64,000 bases of DNA, from assembly GCF_026151205.1 (NCBI RefSeq), contig NC_087080.1, positions 11,517,837 through 11,581,836 on the forward strand, read 5' to 3'. Every line of letters begins with the position of its first letter. The stretch's first letter is position 1. Shown here one piece after another: positions 12,501 to 22,600 of this stretch. The translations under genes were made by a program, and so were the position numbers. The stretch comes from Bolinopsis microptera (taxonomy: Eukaryota > Ctenophora > Tentaculata > Lobata > Bolinopsidae). A model generated the notes under the pieces. That model searched no databases. It had not been told where the DNA came from and was given only the letters and a program-made list of their open reading frames with translations.

Positions 12501-15500
12501 GACGCTGCCAGGATATGAATATCGTCCAGTGCCTGAAATAAAGTTGATAAAGTTTTACGCTGCTACACAACTAGACGGCCTCCCAAGTGTACTTTATTAA
12601 ACAGACTGCCTGTCTTCTTAGTTCTTACCTGGTGGTGAGGGCCTGCTGACAAGCACCGAGCAATCACATCCTCCCAGTCCTGAGGAGACGGAGAAACCCC
12701 TTTCTGCCTCTCCGTCAGGTCTTGTATCCATGCTCTTTTCAGAAGTGCGTCTAAATGGAAAAAATGTTCAATTTAAACTTGATGCCAGTGGCCCGTCTCA
12801 GCGGTGTGGGTTTAATTAGATTAAATACTCTACAGTTGAACCTCTCAATACCGCCATTCGTGGTAAATTCCAGTGCGTATGTGATATTATTTACCTACTA
12901 GACTGTTTGATAGAGGTGCCATGAGTAATGAGTGGGTTTGATGAACTGTGACTCATTACTATGACTATGTACTGACTGTTTAAGGAAGGCACCAAATCCC
13001 TTCTCATATTCTCTGCAGCACTTTCTGAGCCGTTGATGCACCGGGCCACAGCATTCATGAGGCAGTTGCCATCACCAGTGGTGTGTACTAGCTCGAGCCC
13101 ATCTTCCTCGTCCTAAGGTAGAAAAGTTTTTTAAATGCAACTCGAAAAAGAATGTTCAGAGAATTTTAGATCGCAGTTCAATGTATTTTAACATATGCTG
13201 AAGTTATAACCGAAAAGAATAACCTGGTGATTTTCTACGATTAGAGGAGGGTCTGTACGTTCCTCAGAGCTAGAAACAGTGATAGAATGTGGAGGGTGTC
13301 CGCTACTTGTACTGGATGAACGACTGGGGGTTCTCTCTGGTTCCTGCAAATAGAGTATATCAATCACCAATTGGCGGAAGAGTAAGATTCTTGGGTCATT
13401 GTTGTGTAGTGAAAGTGATATAGCTGCTCGATGCATTGCTGGGAACAATGCCTTCTATACGTTCACCAAGATCTGGTCTCAGCAGAATATCTCCGTTACC
13501 AGAAAGATAGCAGTATACGAAGCCCAAATTGTATCAATCATCACATTTATAATTGCAGTAGTTGGTGTCCTACTGCAAAGTCACTAGAAAAACTAGACAT
13601 TTGCCAAACACCTTAGATCATTACTGAACATTTATTGGCCTCATGGAACAATATCCAATGCAAACTTATACCTAAGATGTAACTCAGTAAAGCTATCAGA
13701 TCGTGTCCCTAAAGCAAGGTGGAAGCTCCTAGGTCATATCTTGCGTAGTGCTGATGACTCCCCCGCTGCATTAGCGTTAAAGTTTGCTGTCACAACAAAC
13801 TGTAAAGGGCGCGTCGGTGCGCAGCGCATCGTAAGAATTTGTTCAAGATTATTGTGAATGATTTGACCCGTAGAGGTTTAAAACTTAACTCTTTGAATGA
13901 TCTTAGCTTAAGATATTAGCCGATGATAGAGTTGCTTGGAGAAACAAATTTTAACTCTAGCTGTCTAGATCTGTACTGATCACCATTTTAGGATGACTTG
14001 ATTTCTTTCAGGGGTTTTGAATATTTTAATGGTGTAAACAGTTTCTTAATAATAATTAAAAAAACACACTTTATATTGGTTGGAGATTGCGCTGCCGTTA
14101 ATTACTAATTGTGATAAAGACGTATAATTGATACGGTGTTAAATATAAAAAGATGAAAACTTTGAACATTTATATTGTATCTGATATAATAAGACGTGCC
14201 CTTGTGTTATGGATATTCACCTTATCCCAGTCTTCTGTACTGTCCTTAGCCCACGTCACCCTGGGAAATGTGGATCAAACTGGGCAAAGATAAATAACAG
14301 CTGATAGGCATGTACAGTGTACATATTGTGAAAAGTGTCACGTGTTTCTGCACAGAAACACTTATCCAGCATGAATCTTCTGCTTCTCGTGAGAAGTTCT
14401 ATCCTTGGAGCTCACCACATCTTGCATCTGTACAGGGTAACCATCTAAACCGTCATAAACTAAAGGATATAAATGTATAAAGTGATTGCCTTTTAATTAA
14501 AAATTAACATTAAAACGACAACTTGGGGTAATCTCCTCTTTTGATCAAGCTTTTAATCAAATTTCAATTTTATTACACATTAGACCATAATTAGGCAAAC
14601 TTGTTCAGTATTTTATAAATATAAAATACAGATTAATACATTTAACTAGATTTTGATAAGTCAAAGATAAGATCACATGGAATGTTGTTTAAAAGTCGGA
14701 TTTTATCGCACCAATAAATATAATTATCTGGACATAAAAGATACAACCGATGAAATGGACCACTAACTGTAAACAGCCAAGTCAAAACGTAAGATAATTT
14801 AATTTATATAACACGACATCTGTCCGACAGCGACATCTGTCCGACAGCACTATTTTCTTGTGTTTGAAGTGATATCTCAAATTTGGCACATAGAAATTCA
14901 CCCAAACTTGCACAAATTATTTGTCTTAAAGCTATCTTACTATCTGGAAAGTTTACGAAGAAAATCGTATCGTTGGATCTCCAGATATATGCCTTGGTAC
15001 CACTGCAAACCACCGAATTGGAGATTTTTTTGTGTTTAAGGTGATATTTCAAATTTGGTACATAGAAACTCGCCCAAACTTACACAGATTATCCGTCCTA
15101 TAACCACCATACTTTATGGAAAGTTTCAAGAAACTGATTCTGTCCCTGCATAAAATTCCGTGTTGATTAAATGTTCTCTGATTACTGATAATGAGGTAGA
15201 TATTTCGTACGAATTCCGTAGATTTACCATTAAACGTTTGGTCACAAAGTGCCTCTTTGTACTCTTGATATCGTCCCTCAACTGGGCGGTATTTGCATTA
15301 AGAATGGGAAGCTTAAAACCGTAGACCTGAGCGTCATCGTTAAAAATCCATATTGATGTATCTGTACGATATCTCACAATTGGAAGCAGGCCTTGTTTAA
15401 TGATAGTATTATGGACGTTGCTGTGAATATGAGTGTCTTGACGCATAGCGTCGTTAAGGAACTGAAAGTCGTCTATGAAAATGTAATCGAATTCGATGAA

Positions 15501-18500
15501 TAAACGGTCCATGTTTTTAACTCCATGTGACTTTTCATTATTTCATTGAATTATCAAAAGAATTCTTTTTTCTGGTAAAGAACGAGTGATATGGACAATT
15601 TTTCCCAGCATTACGACCGTTTTACCAGACCCAGCTGGTCCTTCGACCCACTGAAATGTTTCAGTGCTTTCGAAAACACCAAGTTGCTCAGTTGTCAAAC
15701 AGCTCACATTAAGATAGTTTTTAAAGACATGTGGGGCTTCAACCATTGCAGAATTTTCAGGATAATTCCTATTTTTCATCTTTTCTATTCCCAAAGAAGC
15801 TTCATCCAGGGCTTTTTGTGTGACCAGCGACCTTTTGAGTTTATCATTTACGTCATGGATGCTTCTAGGTAAACTACATTTGAGGATATCCCATTTATTA
15901 TTCTGTTTGATGGTCCACAAAGAAGACAGCTATTCATCTGATCTCTAACACCTGTGTTCAACTGCGGCGAAAATAGTTCAAATTGTTGGACCATCCAGTC
16001 CAAGTTATCGAGATCTTCTCTATACAACACAGTTTCGTCTGATAGATACTGTCCACCCAGTTCTTCACTAGAAAGATTGCTAAAGACAGTGAACTCATAG
16101 ATCATCACAGAGTTGTCGATGGATTGAATTAGATTTCTCATCCTCTTCCTCTGTCGAAAAGCATAATCATAACAACTTCTAACCTTGTGTCCATGTTCTT
16201 CCTCATTATCAGTGTCTCCTCAAAACGTCTAAATAAAATGACTTCAGCTTCATATCCATCTTGAAGCCGTTTTTCAGAGGCAGTCATTCCCGCACATAAT
16301 CCTCTGAGAGTTTGTCGATAAATTTCGAATCCGGTATCGGTGGTATCATAACCGGTCCTACAACATCACCATTCCCCTTACGATACCTGTCCAGGACTTC
16401 TTTACCAACCTTTTCCTCCAGTATCTTGCGAAGTGATGTCTGACGAAGAAATGTCATTCTGTTGAAAGTTTGCGTTAAAATTTAAACAGTGAGTTTCAGT
16501 TAAATATCATAGCCGAGCGTATAAAAATAAGAAATTTGCGCGGCGCGGCATGGTCATGAAAAGCACATCACTACATACGAAAATAGACGGTAGTATAGTA
16601 GTATACTTAAAGTACCCGAGATCAGAATTGACAAAATATATGCCGATATTTTTTGCTTCAGATTTGATTGGAATTCTACAATAACTTTCTCCATCATCAT
16701 ACACACCAAACTCTGAGAGTTTGGTGCCACTTATGATTAAGGATTATGATATAAAAGACCAAACACAAGGACAAACATTGCCAAGTTTTAGCGATAAATT
16801 CTTAGATATAAGAATACACAACATTATACGTTATAGCGAACAATATGTTATAAGCGAACAACATATTATAAGCAGTACAACAACAGAGTTTCAACCGGTT
16901 AATCTCACCAAATCATCATACCATGCTGCAAAATTGCTTCCCAGTGAAACCCAGACCTATCTTACACGAATCGTCGCACGTTCTGTATACATACCAGAAG
17001 TTTTATCAATCGACAGCATTTTCTCGACTCGCTCAAAAGTCAGATCAATCTTCCACCAGATTAAGACCTACTTGCGTCCGCCACGTCCTACACTTTTTCT
17101 ACCATTCTAGACACGAAAACTGAACAGCAATCTGAAGTAAAAATGTCGGCAATTCTGATTTCGGGTACTATACTGCTATAACTGGAAAGTCAAATATGTT
17201 TGATACTGTATAAATAATAACGTGGCATCCTTCTTGAAGATAGTACAGTGCAAAGTACTTGACTACGAGTTCTTGATTAGAAGCAATGGGAAACGATAAC
17301 ACAAGGAATAATAAAAAATGTTGAGTTGCATAACAAAAATATCCATCTTTAGCGTTACATTTGTCGAGAAACCCGAAGTTCGATGTAGATACCAATAGAT
17401 CCCATTACATGACCTGTAACTATTATAGTAAGTGGTAATCGACATAATTTTGTCAAATTTTGCAAGATGTTTTGGTTCCCTGAGTTAGCGATATTCTCTT
17501 TGATTAAACATGATAACATGCAACTGGGAAACGAACTCAGACAAATGTAGAAGCGTGTATACCAGCGTGTACACCAACAATATGCTGTTGTACAGTAATA
17601 CAATTATGCATATCAGATTACTTTATTTATCCAAACTTTTTATTTGAACCATTTTTACGGACACACTGGGCACGACAACCCTTCATTGGGGACGGGTTCT
17701 ATAAACATGAACAAACAAACAAACAAATGTCATGTTACCCTCAAATTATTCGTGAATGTAGGTATTTTATTACACGTTGGATCTGCTACGTATCCTATGA
17801 GATATGACGTCACATAAATGCAGATAATGTACAAGTATACGTCATAATCATAATAGCCAACATGTTGCACAATCTCGAAGCACACTTAAAAAACAAACAA
17901 TTTATCAAAATGTAAATGACTGAAACTTACATCGTACATATGCAAAGAATAACAAAGTTGTGGATATTCAATGTTGTAAGTTTGCAATATTAGTTACAGC
18001 TAACAATAGTTAATAGCTAATATGAAGGCCAAGGATTGAATTACATGTATCTTTTATCCGTGTAAAATCTGTAACTGAGTTGCAGTCATATAAAGTCAGA
18101 GGTGCCACTGTGCCATGTGTTATCAATATCATCGTATTGCACGAATATAATCGATAGTTCACTATCATTTCCCTCTACGATTGATAAAAAATGGTAAATT
18201 TAACTTAATAAAGTACTTTCCTGGCAAATTTTCAATTTTAATTTAACCGACCCTGCATAAAAACATCTCGTAAGTGATAATTATTTACATTGAGCGGAAT
18301 TCATCCAAAATTCATCCAAAATAGGTCTTTAAATGTAATTTCAGTGCAAAGTAATGTCAAAAAGATTCTTCTGCTGTTCTTAAAAAGAATCGCAGAGCCA
18401 TGACGTCACACCACCTGTCATGACGTCACACCACATAATATTACAGATAATGACAAGAGGAGGGGTGAGTGAGACTTGTTTTGAAGTTGGAGAAGCGTGG

Positions 18501-18954
18501 CAAGAACAAGACAGCACATCAGACACCTGCAGTGTGAGTACTACATTTGGGTGTTGCTTGTTTTAACTCTGTATTTATATAACCTTCTACGTTTTCAGCT
18601 GTGATAATTTCGTTATATCTTATTGAATAATCGGGTAAATCTTTATATTAGATTGTATCATCAACCTTATAACTGTCAGCATAACCGAATGGTCCTCAAT
18701 ACAAGCTATACTACTTGATATTATATGTATGTACATTATACATTATACTTTATACATTGTACATTATAGTTATACTGCTCCCTACTCACCAGGTAACAAG
18801 TAAGTGGATGAACAACAAGCTAGTGACAGTAGCAGAAGGACGGAAGACAGTGACAGTTACACGGGAACTGAGAGGGGAGTTCATGATAACTACCATGAAG
18901 TGTAAGAATGCTACCTCCAGGTGTATCTTCAGTAGGGATACTAAGAGTAAATAG
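6515..18954 (+). CDS. Fatty-acid-binding protein with giant gene-hosting intron
   Basis: Four exons give a 144-aa protein: 6515-6614, 6899-6984, 18447-18533 and 18793-18954 (stop TAG). Phases are 1, 0, 0 and all borders are AG/GT. The protein opens with a 12-residue lead, then FTGRWVLDRTE..EEYMKQSLG, the classical first strand and helix of the intracellular lipid-binding family. It continues through NEITQIGNNFRLK, ETCFEVGEAWQE and LVTVAEGRKTVTVTRELRGEFMITTMKC, ending at SRCIF. The four-exon plan is also that of the family. FABPs carry fatty acids or retinoids in a ten-strand barrel in the cytosol. The unusual part is intron 2, about 11.5 kb, which carries antisense genes and repeats. That exons 1-2 and 3-4 belong together is inferred from phase and completeness; a second broken exon 1 sits at 8548. 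Confidence 0.72.
6621..6748. repeat. 8-bp tandem repeat (AACAAACT)n in FABP intron 1
   Basis: About sixteen uninterrupted copies of the octamer AACAAACT starting 6 bp after the exon 1 donor site. Confidence 0.95.
7105..8165. repeat. Intron 2 repeat tract with poly-G run and a diverged direct repeat
   Basis: 7105-7560 is AT-rich with nothing recognised. A run of about 14 G lies near 7588. A segment with TACCCTGATCATTNTGAGCC followed by AAAATATTT and a GTACCTAC-like end appears near 7710-7770 and again near 7990-8045, as diverged direct repeats. The open frames on both strands in 7660-8000 are short, mirror one another and look like chance. Confidence 0.55.
8170..8616 (+). pseudogene. Truncated duplicate of FABP promoter and exon 1
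   Basis: This repeats 6313-6590: the same TTTGAAGTAATAATAATAAT leader, CGTTTCTAGCAAGTGCTAACAC, the TTAATTARTGTCTTCAAATTTAAATCC block, then an ATG at 8548 with MKKSPEPPSIPD and RWVLDRTE. Identity stops at 8616 in the codon for the first Glu after DRT, where sequence of the minus-strand helicase gene begins (its stop codon lies at 8618-8620). Copy 2 has Ile-Ser-Asp in place of Phe-Thr-Gly at the start of the barrel and carries extra sequence in its leader (about 8250-8490). I infer a segmental duplication that was then broken by insertion or rearrangement. Confidence 0.8.
8618..11092 (-). CDS. Intronless NERD-like nuclease / SF1 helicase fusion
   Basis: One uninterrupted 824-codon frame. Residues about 60-200 carry a PD-(D/E)XK nuclease signature: Asp136 (ECDFVIS), then Glu149-Val-Lys151 (AVFEVKG), as in nuclease-related (NERD) domains, preceded by a Cys/His-rich insert (C110, C115, C124, H125). 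Residues 346-760 look like a superfamily 1 helicase: Walker A GPAGSGKT (348-355), Walker B YIFIDDFQF (about 457-464), WIFNDDAQ (motif III, 501-508), VNLRNAYE (motif IV, 542-549), SAEWPAFI (motif V, 665-672) and LYQAISRARL (motif VI, 690-699). The tail (790-813) is a five-residue repeat. It lies antisense in FABP intron 2. Role unknown; such fusions act on DNA or RNA in prokaryotic repair and defence. Walker B has Asp-Asp-Phe where Asp-Glu-Ala is usual. A decayed second copy is at 15.1-16.5 kb. Confidence 0.8.
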   Translation of the reverse strand: MTFIQASLRKILEEKVGKEVLDRYRKGNGDVVGPVMIPPIPDSKFIDKLSEDYVLEGMTASEKRLQDGYEAEVILFRRFEEIESKWNVIVLHQLDFTHDQYSAFLPEHLCNQKKCKKGPKDHPCHKKKNQTEGECDFVISGDNFVAVFEVKGLSYTDNEEEHGKKVKSCYDDAFRQRKRMRNLIQSIDNSVKVYEFTVFSNLSSAELGEQYLSDETVLYRDDLDNLDWIVQQFELFSPQLNTGVRDQMNSCLLGLWTIKQNNKWDILKCSLPRSIHDVNDKLKRSLVTRKALDEASLGRDKMKNRNYPENSSMVEAPHVFKNYLNVSCLTTDQLGVFESTETFQWVEGPAGSGKTVVMLGKIVRITQSLPERRILLIILEDRCEIMKSHMKILSNLENDISCAHMSFNGIEWENDELNNTLTSLRRLKSINTIILLTIAEPSLAKNMDRLLIEFDYIFIDDFQFLNDAMRQDTHIHSNVHNTIIKQGLLPIVRYRSDTSIWIFNDDAQVYGFKLPILNANDAQLRDDIKSTKRHFVTKRLMVNLRNAYEISTSLSVIRENLITTEFYAGTESVNLPQQKSGHYIRGTKPTIYLTDRSKNKFLSEILNKELNKLKGSGDGLENKDIAIQVDSNENKDALDVIDTVLKKWSNEEDKITIGTPVDFMSAEWPAFISTSDMEIGKPSGYTIALLYQAISRARLFCSVIVCGYKRGKCVFTDKLLDELKHHKDVCRIDEVGLYQTPLPIRYGWDHVIFASFYIIGSTNLEKSDAKERVSTNDLKLKALTLEPDTTAEDITAGNITAGDITAGDITAGDKTARGQNCIII
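8640..8730 (-). repeat. 15-bp coding minisatellite at helicase C-terminus
   Basis: About six imperfect copies of a 15-bp unit (core CACCCGCCGTAATAT on the plus strand), encoding tandem Gly-Asp-Ile-Thr-Ala pentapeptides in the helicase tail. Units differ by single bases (AEDIT, AGNIT, AGDIT, AGDKT). Confidence 0.9.
11165..11705. repeat. Inverted repeat (foldback/MITE-like) upstream of helicase
   Basis: 11310-11403 (GTGCCAAATGATCCCCTG ... CTGAGCTGAAACC) is repeated in reverse complement at 11577-11672. The arms continue outward with weaker match. A direct repeat is added: the GAGACAGAATTGGAAC..TTTTGGGGCAGTAATTATGCCTGG block at about 11172-11232 recurs at about 11514-11575. A run of about 14 C sits at 11288. 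It reads as a small foldback transposon beside the helicase start. Confidence 0.8.
11797..13343 (-). CDS. OTU deubiquitinase, A20/Cezanne type (5' end open)
   Basis: Minus-strand exons, 5' to 3': 13343-13224 (Ser-rich linker), 13112 to about 12899, 12750-12629, 12532-12462, 12345-12237, 12131-12010 and a possible terminal exon 11869-11797. The second has VHTTGDGNCLMNAVA, the catalytic Cys loop of OTU cysteine proteases with the TTGDGNCL form typical of A20/Cezanne/TRABID. Later exons give LDDIHILAASHLIGRPIIVLG, GIYIPM and GHFSAL, the last holding the catalytic His. These enzymes cut ubiquitin chains and tune NF-kB-type signalling. The donor of the catalytic-Cys exon is uncertain (12899 fits phase 1), and the last exon rests only on splice sites and phase. 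Further 5' exons must exist; a weak candidate is 14260-14221. It is antisense inside FABP intron 2. Confidence 0.82.
13365..13960 (+). mobile_element. LINE reverse transcriptase C-terminal fragment
   Basis: Across frames the plus strand reads VRFLGSLLCSESDIAARCIAG, then TKIWS, SVTRKIAVYEAQIVSIITY, then SSWCPTA and WKLLGHILRSADDSPA. This is the post-RT end of non-LTR elements (K..VY.A.V.S.L.Y, RLFGHVLR.D). Several frameshifts are needed, so it is dead. It lies directly beside the first visible exon of the deubiquitinase. Confidence 0.75.
13961..14803. other. FABP intron 2 sequence, little recognised
   Basis: AT-rich. A possible minus-strand coding exon is 14260-14221, reading VTWAKDSTEDWDK and ending in phase 0 at a GTGAAT donor, which could splice into the deubiquitinase exon at 13343. 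This is weak evidence. Confidence 0.3.
14812..15128. repeat. Diverged tandem repeats abutting helicase pseudogene
   Basis: A 17-bp unit GACATCTGTCCGACAGC occurs twice in tandem at about 14815-14848. A longer unit of roughly 170 bp (GTGTTTRARGTGATATYTCAAATTTGG ... GGAAAGTTT) occurs at about 14859-14960 and 15030-15130, diverged. Helicase homology starts at the end of the second unit. Confidence 0.7.
15126..16460 (-). pseudogene. Decayed copy of the nuclease-helicase gene
   Basis: It is closely related to 9370-11095 over its whole length, including the sequence just 5' of the start. It has lost the 3' third of the gene (motifs V and VI and the repeat tail). It also has an internal deletion near 15525 that removes about 160 bp between Walker A and Walker B, and another near 16215 that removes about 220 bp covering the Asp and Glu-Lys nuclease residues. 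Small shifts split the frame into pieces at 15126-15512, 15543-15920 and 15848-16141. Walker A (GPAGSGKT) and IDDFQF are still readable. A non-functional duplicate. Confidence 0.9.
16500..18395. other. Long intron sequence, no gene recognised
   Basis: Still within FABP intron 2. A 129-codon plus-strand frame at 16721-17110 has no recognised motif and no splice support. An AACA-rich tract (ACAAACAAACAAAC) is near 17712. Confidence 0.4.
18399..18434. promoter_or_regulatory. Paired CRE-like sites, 20 bp apart
   Basis: The full palindrome TGACGTCA, the binding site for CREB/ATF factors, occurs at 18401 and 18421 within a duplicated CATGACGTCACACCAC block, just upstream of FABP exon 3. Function here is inferred only. 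Confidence 0.55.
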
Positions 18955-19494
18955 AGAAAGGGATGGAGCAGAGAGAGAGAGAGAAAAAGGGGTGCAGCAG
19001 GTATTGTATCTTGGTTGGCCTGGGTTATAGTAAATAAATTCAGCAACCAAAGGCAATGACCAATTACTAGTCATGAGAGGTATATCCAGTCCCTTTTCAC
19101 TTGTCGTTAAAGTTACGGCTTTAAAATCTACATTATTTTATTAGAGCACTTCAGCTGGGTGAATATCCTTTTATACTCATTAATTATACCACTGTTTATT
19201 TATTTTCAGACATATTTACATACCAGAACCTTTATTAACCGACTTTTATAAGCAGATGTATATAATAATAATATTTGTGTAAAGTAATTGTAATACTATT
19301 TATCCTACATGTAGTAAATCAGATCTTTAGCCATGTTTTTAACCCTTACTTAGTTTAGCTTGTGATATTGTACAGAAATTAACCTATTGTTAAGTTATTG
19401 CATGTAAAGTAACATTATTTTGTTTATTTTGCGTCTTTAATAGTGATACTGCACTAAACTAATCACTATCAAAACACGTATATCTAATCTCTAA

Positions 19495-19633
19495 ATTAGC
19501 TGTAACCAATCTCTAAACAAACACCAACTAAATTCTAACCAATCTCCAACTAAATCCTAAAAACTAACTAAATTCTAACCAATCTCCAACTAAAAACTAA
19601 CTAAAATCTAACTAAACACTAATGAAGCAGTTA
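19495..19633 (+). repeat. AACTAAA/CTAACC-rich tandem tract before SMU1 start
   Basis: Imperfect repeats of AACTAAATTCTAACCAATCTCC fill the 130 bp before the SMU1 ATG; probably promoter or 5' leader sequence. Confidence 0.6.
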
Positions 19634-19635
19634 AG

Positions 19636-22600
19636 ATGGCGTTAGAAATAGAATCAGCAGATGTTATTAGGTTGGTCCTCCAGTACTTCAAAGAAAACAA
19701 CCTTCCTCGTACCTTCTCTACCCTACAAGAGGAAACAGGTGATTATCTTGTTATTTTAGTTTCTGTCTGTGAATTATTAGGATGCAATCTTGAGGGAATG
19801 TATATCACAGTTGTTCTTGGTCTTGATTACCAAGTTTTGGGTCCCCCGAAATAGTTTTACCTGGTTAAAAATCTAGCAATTTTAAGTAAATCAGCACACC
19901 TGGATGACAAGTTAAGATACATATTATATAATATACTTTATATGTTTCAAGAACCCCTCTCCAGATAATAAGTCTCCAGATAATATCATCCCTCCCCAGG
20001 TATAACCCTAAACACAGTGGACTCTATAGAGAGCTTCACCTCGGACATCAACAACGGACACTGGGACACAGTGCTCATAGCAATACAGTCCCTGAAACTC
20101 CCTGATAACAAGTTGATAGATTTGTACGAGCACATAGTTCTGGAGCTGATAGAGTTGAGAGAGCTGAGCGCTGCTAGGTCCTTGTTGAGACAGACTGATC
20201 CCATGATCATGTTGAAGCAGCTTCAACCTGATAGGTATTTTATGGTAGTTGGTTGACTCTTAATACACTTAGATTTATCACTGGTGGAGAATTATATTAA
20301 TATTTTTCTAACTCGCGATATAAACATATTTTCTAAAACTAAAAACACACGCCCATTACCAGTATGCCATCTCCCAATCTTTAACAATGACTTTCCCTCC
20401 TCTGCAGGTATATCCACTTAGAGACACTACTAGCTAGGAGCTACTTCGACCCCAGAGAAGCTTACCCTGAGGGTAGCAGTAAAGAGAGGAGAAGAGCAGC
20501 TATTGCTCAGGTAATCCTCCTTCTGTTCTGTTTTTTGTTATGTAGTTAGAGGGTCCAATTAGGTCCTATCAGTTTGGGTTAATCTGGGAAATAGTTGTAC
20601 TTATTTGGAGTTCATTAGATGTTAGTATTATATTTATAGTAACTTATGGGGATTAACGCTACTTATTTACGTCGTTTTATAAAAATATTAGAACTCCGTG
20701 CTTGGTAATTAATTGAAAACCACTACAGGCTCTAGCAGGTGAGGTGAGTGTGGTGCCTCCAGCCAGAATGTTAGCTCTGTTGGGACAAGCCCTGAAGTGG
20801 CAGCAACACCAGGGTCAGCTGCCTCCTGGCACCAGTATTGACGTCTTCAGAGGTTAGTAGTGAGCTGCAAACTGAGGCTGTTGACTAATTAAAACTATAT
20901 GTGATTACTTCGCGGATGAGTAGTAGGTATCGAAAACTATTCACCGGTCGCGGTGGCCGAAGGAACGAGTGGTTATAATTTCGGATATCTAATTCTGACG
21001 ACTTAATCAATGTATTTTATGAAGGAGCATGTCAAGCATTAAGAATGTGATGTCACAAATTATTCGATGGCTGTTATTACCACGGGAGAAGGCGAATCAA
21101 GATTAAAGCCCAGCATCTGATTCAATACTTTCGTCTTCATTATCCTGCTTGGTCATAGTTTAGTTGCCCCTCCTTCTCCTCTCTCCCTCTCTAAACCTCT
21201 CTCTCCCTCTCTAAACCCCTCTCTCTCCCTCTCTAAACCCCTCTCTCCCAGGTAAAGCAGCAGTTAAGGATGAAGAGGAAGAGAAGTACCCTACTCAGCT
21301 TTCCAGAACAATAAAGTTCGGAGGGAAGTCTCACCCGGAGTGCTGTAAATATTCCCCTGATGGTCAATACCTGGTTACTGGAACTCTGGACGGGTTCATC
21401 GAAGTCTGGAACTTTACCACAGGTAATTGTGATAGCATATGATGGTTATGACGTCATGTGATATTTTTACTACGGTTCTCTGTATTTTTATTTTCGAAGA
21501 GATTTCAATTTTGACCTTAGAAAGCAAACTTGGAATTGTACTTTTATTCATCATTATATAAAATAAAAGACAGTTATCCGGTTTTTTGAAAGGTGGAAAA
21601 GTAATGCAGATTGTAATGAAAATGTCTGCATAGAAAAGTTTTTTTTTGTATTTTGTTTTTTTTGCTTTTTTCTTTGATTTTGTCTATTTTAATCTTTTTT
21701 TTCGGTTTTTGAATATACAATAATATGATAGAATAAGAAAGATTTGTCCACATGAACGTTCTGTGCCTTTTCCTGTTTTCGTCTCAGCTCTTCTGCCAAC
21801 CAGAAGATTTTTGTTTGGTGTGATATCCCTTCGTTAGAGGTTTGCCAGGGATTTGTTATTAGCTGTTTTCTATGGCTGTGATGTTAATGTGTTGAAGCTT
21901 TGCTTTTCATCTCCAAATATTCGTCGGTGTGTCAGGTCTTAATCTGCTTAGCGGCTTTGGCTTCTTGAGAATGTCCGGTTGTGTTAGACACCAGTTCAAG
22001 CTGAAACAAACATTAAGATTACCGCACTAAGAAAGAGACGATGAATTTAAAGTACGGCCTGGATTATTATTTCGATTTGATCTTTCCTAAAGAACACGTA
22101 CTCGGTCCTAGTCTTGTCTCCGTGTTATTTATCAAAGACTTTAATGTTAAACCTTGACTTTTAAATAACAGCTTAGAATCTTACCGTCAAAGAAAACCAC
22201 GCAAGGAGGGTCTTCTCTCCACTTTTTGAACGAGTCAAATAAGGTCACAACGTCTTCCGGAGTATATTCAGTCCACGGATTTCCTTTTGAAGAACTATCC
22301 GGATGAGGAAGACGCATTTTTTTCATGAGCAGGAAACATATTTGCAATATTGCAAAAAATATAGTGAGAGCGGTGTTATTCAATGCCGTTTCCAAAACCA
22401 TGCCTACTGCGGACATGATAGCACATTTTATCGCTGCGATGATGAACATGGCAACTGATTTCATCACTGCTATAAGCGCAGAAACTATTAGAGTTATCAC
22501 CGCCTTTACAGCGGATTTTATTGCATTAAACAAGGCGATAAACAAGGCTTTTAAAGCTGCCTTCAGCACGGTCAACACCGCGAGCATCACTGATTTTATA

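Noticed and set aside
16721-17110. 129-codon plus-strand frame as a gene
   Set aside because: No motif, no splice or promoter support, AT-rich intron context.
18786-19074. Minus-strand frames opposite FABP exon 4
   Set aside because: They mirror the FABP coding exon and a GA-rich tract.
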